Positions 59,530 to 64,000 of a stretch of DNA of 64,000 nt are shown here, one piece after another (position 1 is the first letter of the stretch; every line of letters begins with the position of its first letter). The notes beneath the pieces are model-generated. The model worked only from the letters and a program-made list of their open reading frames with translations, made no database searches and was not told the DNA's origin. Origin of the DNA: DATBJG01 sp963790545 (lineage in GTDB: Bacteria; Acidobacteriota; Vicinamibacteria; Vicinamibacterales; JAMQPK01); contig CAWBPA010000025.1 of assembly GCA_963790545.1 (NCBI GenBank), positions 186,001 to 250,000 of the forward strand. Reading direction: 5' to 3'. A program made the position numbers and the translations under genes.

Positions 59530-60339
59530 CTACTTTCCCACTAGGTGGGCCGCATCCTTCTCATTGTCCATGCAGTGGTAATCGAGCAGTTCCGTGTCGA
59601 GCACAATCTGCTGGTTGAGCGTGACGGTCCAGGGCCGCGTGTACACCTTGGGATCGTCGATCGTGACGTCGATTTCGAGACGCCCGAAATTGACGCGGCG
59701 GAAACGCTCGACCATGCGCGCGGCGTCGCTCATCGGGCTGCCGTTGCGGTCGAGCCACGTGTCCTCGCGAAACCCGATGGTTCGCACGACGAGCGCGTCG
59801 CCTTCCCACGTTCCCGTCGAGTAGCCGTTGAAGGTTGGTGTCGGATCAACTGGCAGCGGTCGGCCGTCCGTGAATATCTGGCGGTAGGTCACGTCTCGTT
59901 CGGAAAGAATGATGAAGAGGTCCGCCAGTTGAACGAACTTCCTGTAGGGTGGGAAGGTCAGGAAACGCACGGCGCCGCCAGGTCGGCAGAGTCCCACGGG
60001 GTCGTCCTTGCCGAGCTGGTCCGACCGTTCCTTGACCAGGGCGGCCGCCCATGGTTGATAGGGAAGACCGCCCTCGAGCCTGGCACCGAAGTTCCGAAAC
60101 TCCGGAGCCGCCGCATAATCGCCGCAACCCTCGGGGCCACACGGCGCCGGCTCCAGTTGCCAGATGCCGGAGAGATCCGGCCTCCCGTCGGGGGTGCGCG
60201 GCGCCGGCGCGGCCAGGTTGGGCTTGCCGTCTCCTGTCCGCGGCACTCCGGGTGTCGGATACTTCAGCCACTGCCCGTGGACAGGCGTGCACATGCACAC
60301 GGCAAATGCGGTCAGCAGCACGATGGGAGAGGTAATCAT
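59530..60339 (-). CDS. secreted protein of the 'GTWEGDALVVRT' family (intact member)
   Basis: A 269-residue protein from ATG 60339 (AAGAGG upstream) with signal peptide SPIVLLTAFAVCMCTPVHG. The mature N-terminus QWLKYPTPGVPRTGDGKPNL is followed by RPDLSGIWQLEPAPCGPEGC. The family core is IFTDGRPLPVDPTPTFNGYS, TGTWEGDALVVRTIGFREDT, SDAARMVERFRRVNFGRLEI and VTIDDPKVYTRPWTVTLNQQ. It is the best-preserved of five paralogues in the window. Role unknown; the position beside a copper-monooxygenase-like gene on the opposite strand may be incidental. Confidence 0.85.
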   Translation of the reverse strand: MITSPIVLLTAFAVCMCTPVHGQWLKYPTPGVPRTGDGKPNLAAPAPRTPDGRPDLSGIWQLEPAPCGPEGCGDYAAAPEFRNFGARLEGGLPYQPWAAALVKERSDQLGKDDPVGLCRPGGAVRFLTFPPYRKFVQLADLFIILSERDVTYRQIFTDGRPLPVDPTPTFNGYSTGTWEGDALVVRTIGFREDTWLDRNGSPMSDAARMVERFRRVNFGRLEIDVTIDDPKVYTRPWTVTLNQQIVLDTELLDYHCMDNEKDAAHLVGK

Positions 60340-60387
60340 ATCGACCTCTTCGGCTAAGATAATGGATAACTGGAACCTGGAGTGACC

Positions 60388-61604
60388 ATGCAAATCAAGA
60401 GATTTGGCGCGGCAACGGCGCTGGTGCTTGGGCTTACGACCTCGGCCTCGGGCGCCGAGGTGCCGACCTTCAGTAAGGATATCGCACCGATCTTCTACAA
60501 GCACTGTGTCGAGTGTCATCGGCCCACGATGTTCGCCCCAATGTCGCTCTTGACGTTCGAGGAAGCGCGGCCATGGGCTCGTTCGATAAAACAACGCGTC
60601 GTGGCACGCGAGATGCCGCCTTGGGGCGCCGATCCCGCGATTGGCCGCTTCAGAAACGACCCGCGCCTGTCGCAGGCCGAGATCGATACGATCATGGCAT
60701 GGGTCGATGGGGGCGCCCCGAAGGGCAACGACGTGGATCTTCCGAAGCGCCCGCATTTCGTCGATGGGTGGACGATTGGCGAACCCGATGTCGTCGTGAC
60801 GATGACCGAGAGTTTCCATATTCCGGCAAGCGGCACGATTCCGTATCAGTACATCCGGATTCCAGTCGACTTCTCCGAAGACAAATGGTTGAAGGCCATC
60901 GAGATCAAACCGGGGTCTCGTGCACACGTCCATCATGTCATCGCCTACACGCAGCCGAAGGGCGCAAACACTCAGCGCTGAGAATCCGCTTGGCCGCACC
61001 AACATTGGCGGGACCACCCCGAACAAGCCGGGCGTCGTCTTTGGAGATGGGATCGCGAGGTTGTTACGGGCCAACTCGGAGATTGTGCTGCAGATGCATT
61101 ACACGACCAACGGCGTCGAGGCCGACGATCGGACGAGCATCGCGCTTGATCTTCGCGAAAGAGCCGCCCTCGAAAATGGTCCGTGGGGGCATGGCGCTCA
61201 ATCTCCGCTTCCTGATTCCGGCGGGAGCGCCGAATCACGAAGTGCGGGCGGTGCAGACATTCAAAGAAGAGACCGTCTTGACCTCCATGACGCCGCACAT
61301 GCACAGCCGCGGCAAGGACATGACCTACGTCGCGTACTATCCGGACGGCCGATCCGAGACGCTCCTGTCGGTGCCGAAGTACGACTTCGCGTGGCAGCAT
61401 ACGTATCACCTGGCAGAGCCAAAGGTGCTGCCGAGCGGCACGAAGGTTGAGGTCATCGCGCATTTCGACAACTCGATGGCCAACAAATCGAACCCGGATC
61501 CCACCGCCGATGTCCGATGGGGCGATCAGACCTGGGAGGAAATGATGATCGGATTCTATGGAACGCTCGTCGACGTGGCGAGGGATCCGGTCCGGTCACC
61601 CTGA
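60388..61604 (+). pseudogene. cytochrome c fused to a copper type II, ascorbate-dependent monooxygenase-like domain, two frame breaks
   Basis: ATG 60388 has GGAG upstream. After the signal peptide comes a cytochrome c domain with KHCVECHRP (haem site) and SQAEIDTIMAWVDGGAPKG. Then the monooxygenase-like part: RAHVHHVIAYT (copper HH, about residues 182-183), after a shift near 60975 VLQMHYTTNG, after another near 61175 LTSMTPHMHSRGKDMTYVAY (HxH) and QTWEEMMIGFYG (Met ligand region). These match in order the copper ligands of peptidylglycine alpha-hydroxylating monooxygenase and dopamine beta-monooxygenase. Secreted; electrons could come through the haem. The natural substrate is unknown. Confidence 0.82.
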
Positions 61605-61623
61605 ACATCACTTCCACCTCGTT

Positions 61624-63555
61624 GTGCGCAGAATCGGTTGCGTCGCGTCCTCGCTCTTGATCCTTGCGTCCGTGCTCCAGGGCCAACGTGACGGCGATTG
61701 GCCGGCCTACGGGCGCGACGCGGGGGGAGAACGCTTCTCGCCACTCCAGGAGATCCGTCGAGAAAACGTGGCATCGCTCCAGGTCGCCTGGACCTTCCGC
61801 ACGGGCGACGCGTATCGGCCGCCGAACGGCCGTCCCACCGCGTTCGAAGCGACGCCGCTCCACGTGGACGGCACTCTGTATTTGAGTACCCCCGTTGGAC
61901 GCGTCATCGCGCTGGATCCGGTGACGGGGCAGCAGCGGTGGGCGTTCGATGCGAAGGTTCCTCGAGACCGAGGCTACGGTGATTTTGCGAGCCGCGGCGT
62001 GTCGACGTGGCAGCGTGGCCGTGAGCGCCGTATCTTTGTCGCGACCATCGACGCGCGTCTCATCGCTCTGAACGCCAGGACCGGTCAGCCGATTCCGGGC
62101 TTTGGCGTTGGGGGGACCGTCGATCTCCGAAAAGGGCTGCGCATCGCACCCACAGGCTTCGCCGATTACCAGGTCACGTCGCCGCCAGCGGTCATCGCCA
62201 ACACGATCGTCGTGGGCTCTGCCATTCAGGACGGCGCGACGACGACAGAGCCGAGCGGCGAGGTCCGCGCCTTTGATGTGATCACCGGACAATTGAAATG
62301 GACCTGGGATCCAATCCCGCAGGATCCATCGGCCGTTGGGGCAGATACTTGGAAGAACGGCAGCGCGACCCGCACCGGAGCGGCGAACGCCTGGTCGGTG
62401 ATGGTGGCCGATCCCGCGCGCAACCTCGTCTTCGTACCCACGAGCAGCCCAAGCCCGGACTACTTCGGCGGAGAACGTCTCGGCGATAACCTCTTCTCCG
62501 ATTCCGTCGTAGCGTTGCGCGCCGACACGGGCACGCGTGTCTGGCACTTCCAGACGGTTCATCATGATCTCTGGGACTACGACGTGGCGTCGCCTCCAAT
62601 CCTGTTCGACTGGCACAAGGAGGGTCGGACAGTCGCCGCGGTCGGGGTTGCGTCCAAGACGGGTCACCTCTTCGTGCTGGATCGCGAGACAGGTCAGCCA
62701 CTCATTCCGGTCGAAGAGCGCGCGGTGCCGAAGAGCGATGTCCCGGGCGAGCAAGCGTCGCCGACCCAGCCCTTTCCATCGGCTCCGGCATCGCTCGCTC
62801 GCACGAGTCTCAAACCCGAGGACGCCTGGGGATTGACCGACGACGACCGCGCCTGGTGTCGCGACACCGTGAGCCGGCTGCGCTCCGACGGTTTCTTCAC
62901 GCCGCCCTCGCTCCAGGGAACCATCGTCGTTCCGGGCAACGTGGGCGGCATGATGTGGGGCGGCATGGCGCACGACCGGGTCAACAATCTTCTCGTCATG
63001 CCCGTGAACAATATCGCGGCGGAGGTGCGCCTGATTCCGCGGGGCGAGGTCGAATCGGAACGCAAGGCGGGGCGGCTCGGAGGCGACTTCGAATTCGCCC
63101 CGCAGCGAGGGACTCCCTATGGGCTCGTGCGGCGGCTGTTGCTTGGTCCCAAAACGCTTCTGCCGTGCACCCCGCCCCCGTGGGGCACGCTGGCGGCCGT
63201 GAAGGTCGACACCGGTGAGATTGCGTGGCAGGTACCCCTGGGCCAGTTCCCCGGCACGGAGAAAGTGCCTCAGGCGTCAGAGTGGGGATCGATCGCGCTC
63301 GGCGGTCCTATCGTGACGGCAGGCGGACTGGTTTTCATGGCCGGCACGGTTGAAGCCGCGATCTACGCTTTTGACGTCCGGAGTGGCAAACAATTGTGGA
63401 AGGGACCGTTACCCACGAGCGCACGATCCACCCCGATGACCTACCTTGGTCGCAACGGGAGGCAATACGTCATCGTCTCCGCGGGGGGCCATGGCGCACA
63501 AATCGGCCCCCCGCTCGGGGACTACGTTGTGGCGTTCACGGTTGGCCCAAAGTAA
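61624..63555 (+). CDS. PQQ-dependent dehydrogenase (secreted quinoprotein)
   Basis: About 643 residues from a likely GTG 61624 with a short hydrophobic leader. An eight-bladed PQQ propeller follows: DWPAYGRDAGGERFSPLQEI, VASLQVAWTFRTGD, LYLSTPVGRVIALDPVTGQQ, YGDFASRGVSTWQRGRERRI, WHFQTVHHDLWDYDVASPPI (glucose/alcohol-dehydrogenase-type motif), GKQLWKGPLP. The overall order is that of membrane-bound glucose-dehydrogenase-like quinoproteins without the N-terminal membrane domain. Substrate unknown; oxidation of a sugar or alcohol in the periplasm is likely. It begins 20 bases after the copper-protein gene, so they may be co-transcribed. Confidence 0.9.
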   Translation: MRRIGCVASSLLILASVLQGQRDGDWPAYGRDAGGERFSPLQEIRRENVASLQVAWTFRTGDAYRPPNGRPTAFEATPLHVDGTLYLSTPVGRVIALDPVTGQQRWAFDAKVPRDRGYGDFASRGVSTWQRGRERRIFVATIDARLIALNARTGQPIPGFGVGGTVDLRKGLRIAPTGFADYQVTSPPAVIANTIVVGSAIQDGATTTEPSGEVRAFDVITGQLKWTWDPIPQDPSAVGADTWKNGSATRTGAANAWSVMVADPARNLVFVPTSSPSPDYFGGERLGDNLFSDSVVALRADTGTRVWHFQTVHHDLWDYDVASPPILFDWHKEGRTVAAVGVASKTGHLFVLDRETGQPLIPVEERAVPKSDVPGEQASPTQPFPSAPASLARTSLKPEDAWGLTDDDRAWCRDTVSRLRSDGFFTPPSLQGTIVVPGNVGGMMWGGMAHDRVNNLLVMPVNNIAAEVRLIPRGEVESERKAGRLGGDFEFAPQRGTPYGLVRRLLLGPKTLLPCTPPPWGTLAAVKVDTGEIAWQVPLGQFPGTEKVPQASEWGSIALGGPIVTAGGLVFMAGTVEAAIYAFDVRSGKQLWKGPLPTSARSTPMTYLGRNGRQYVIVSAGGHGAQIGPPLGDYVVAFTVGPK

Positions 63556-63562
63556 CGCTTCA

Positions 63563-64000
63563 CTAACGCGTCGCAGTTGCAGCTGCCTTTCCTCGTCCCA
63601 GAATCAATTTCTGCACACGCCAGTTGTTCAGGTCGGCGATAAGGACTTCGTTCTCGGACGGGCAGGCAAGCGCATGCGGCCAGTTGAACTGACCGAGCTG
63701 ACGTCCTGATTCGCCGAGCATCCCGAGGATCTTCCCGTCCAGCGTCATCTTGTAGAGACGACCCGGTTCCGAATCGACGGTGAAAAGATATTGGGGTGTC
63801 GTGTTGGTGATGCAGAGCGCCCAGGGCTGCGTTTCGTCCGGCCTCGACGCGGGCATGCTTCCGAGCACCAGCTGGCGCTTCTTGTCGTAGGGCGCGTTGA
63901 GAAAGATGAACCGCTGGAAGCCGCCGTCGCGATCGAAGACCTGGATGCGACGGTTGCCGCGATCGGCAACGTAAATATTGCCCTGGCGATCGGCGCTGAT
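63563..64000 (-). CDS. NHL-repeat six-bladed beta-propeller protein, partial (PAL-like)
   Basis: The frame is open to the right edge, so the N-terminus lies outside. Seen are NHL strands: IYVADRGNRRIQVFDRDGGF, LVLGSMPASRPDETQPWALC, YLFTVDSEPGRLYKMTLDG, QLGQFNWPHALACPSENEVL and IADLNNWRVQKLIL. GQF-x-x-PHALA followed by VLIADLNNWRVQK is close to the propeller motifs of peptidyl-alpha-hydroxyglycine alpha-amidating lyase. The same motifs occur in general NHL proteins, so the enzymatic assignment is tentative. It converges on the quinoprotein gene with eight bases between the stops. Confidence 0.78.
   Translation of the reverse strand: MSADRQGNIYVADRGNRRIQVFDRDGGFQRFIFLNAPYDKKRQLVLGSMPASRPDETQPWALCITNTTPQYLFTVDSEPGRLYKMTLDGKILGMLGESGRQLGQFNWPHALACPSENEVLIADLNNWRVQKLILGRGKAAATATR

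Overview
The window looks like chromosomal DNA of a GC-rich soil or sediment acidobacterium, most likely class Vicinamibacteria. This is inferred from gene content: a large TonB-dependent receptor with an N-terminal carboxypeptidase-regulatory-like domain, several secreted quinoproteins and cytochromes, amidohydrolases, metallo-beta-lactamase-fold hydrolases, and a lineage-type family of small secreted proteins. No rRNA or tRNA gene, transposase, integrase or CRISPR array was seen.

Layout. 0-4.5 kb: an ester-cyclase-like/zinc-ribbon protein, a YdbS/YdbT-like membrane PH-domain pair and a small basic protein. 4.8-9.4 kb: a very large double hybrid histidine kinase, a tiny membrane peptide and a MEDS-domain sensor. 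9.4-15.2 kb: a cytochrome-quinoprotein, a DUF309 protein and the TonB receptor, closed by a good terminator. 15.3-23.8 kb: two members of the secreted family, a DinB-like gene, VOC and GNAT proteins, a Phd/PIN toxin-antitoxin pair, an MBL hydrolase and an amidohydrolase. 23.8-37.4 kb: a SecA paralogue with a membrane-anchored C-terminus, a cytochrome-like gene, an MHS-type transporter, cardiolipin synthase, an AI-2E-transporter remnant, a serine hydrolase, a second amidohydrolase, two more secreted-family genes and a HAD-like gene.

37.5-57.7 kb is one exopolysaccharide island on the minus strand. It holds a sigma-54 activator, a small secreted protein, an outer-membrane barrel, Wza, a Wzc-type tyrosine kinase, an initiating sugar transferase, an O-antigen polymerase/ligase, a Wzx flippase, glycosyltransferases GT2, GT4 and WecG/TagA, an FkbM methyltransferase, GDP-fucose synthase, another methyltransferase and a second ligase with a degenerate partial duplicate. 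Together these supply initiation, sugar supply and modification, flipping, polymerisation and export. Its central part (about 39-49 kb) is visibly richer in A/T and full of frame breaks. 57.6-64 kb: a lipoprotein with acidic D-x-N-x-D-G-like repeats, an MBL protein, a fifth secreted-family gene, a cytochrome c-copper monooxygenase-like gene, a PQQ dehydrogenase and an NHL propeller running off the end.

Two window-wide properties matter. First, about twenty genes are interrupted by single-base frame changes while their codons stay conserved on both sides, so residual assembly indels are at least as likely as real decay; I give the whole span of each such gene and mark the break. Second, intergenic spaces are decorated with several families of short inverted or tandem repeats, one of which has entered a coding region.
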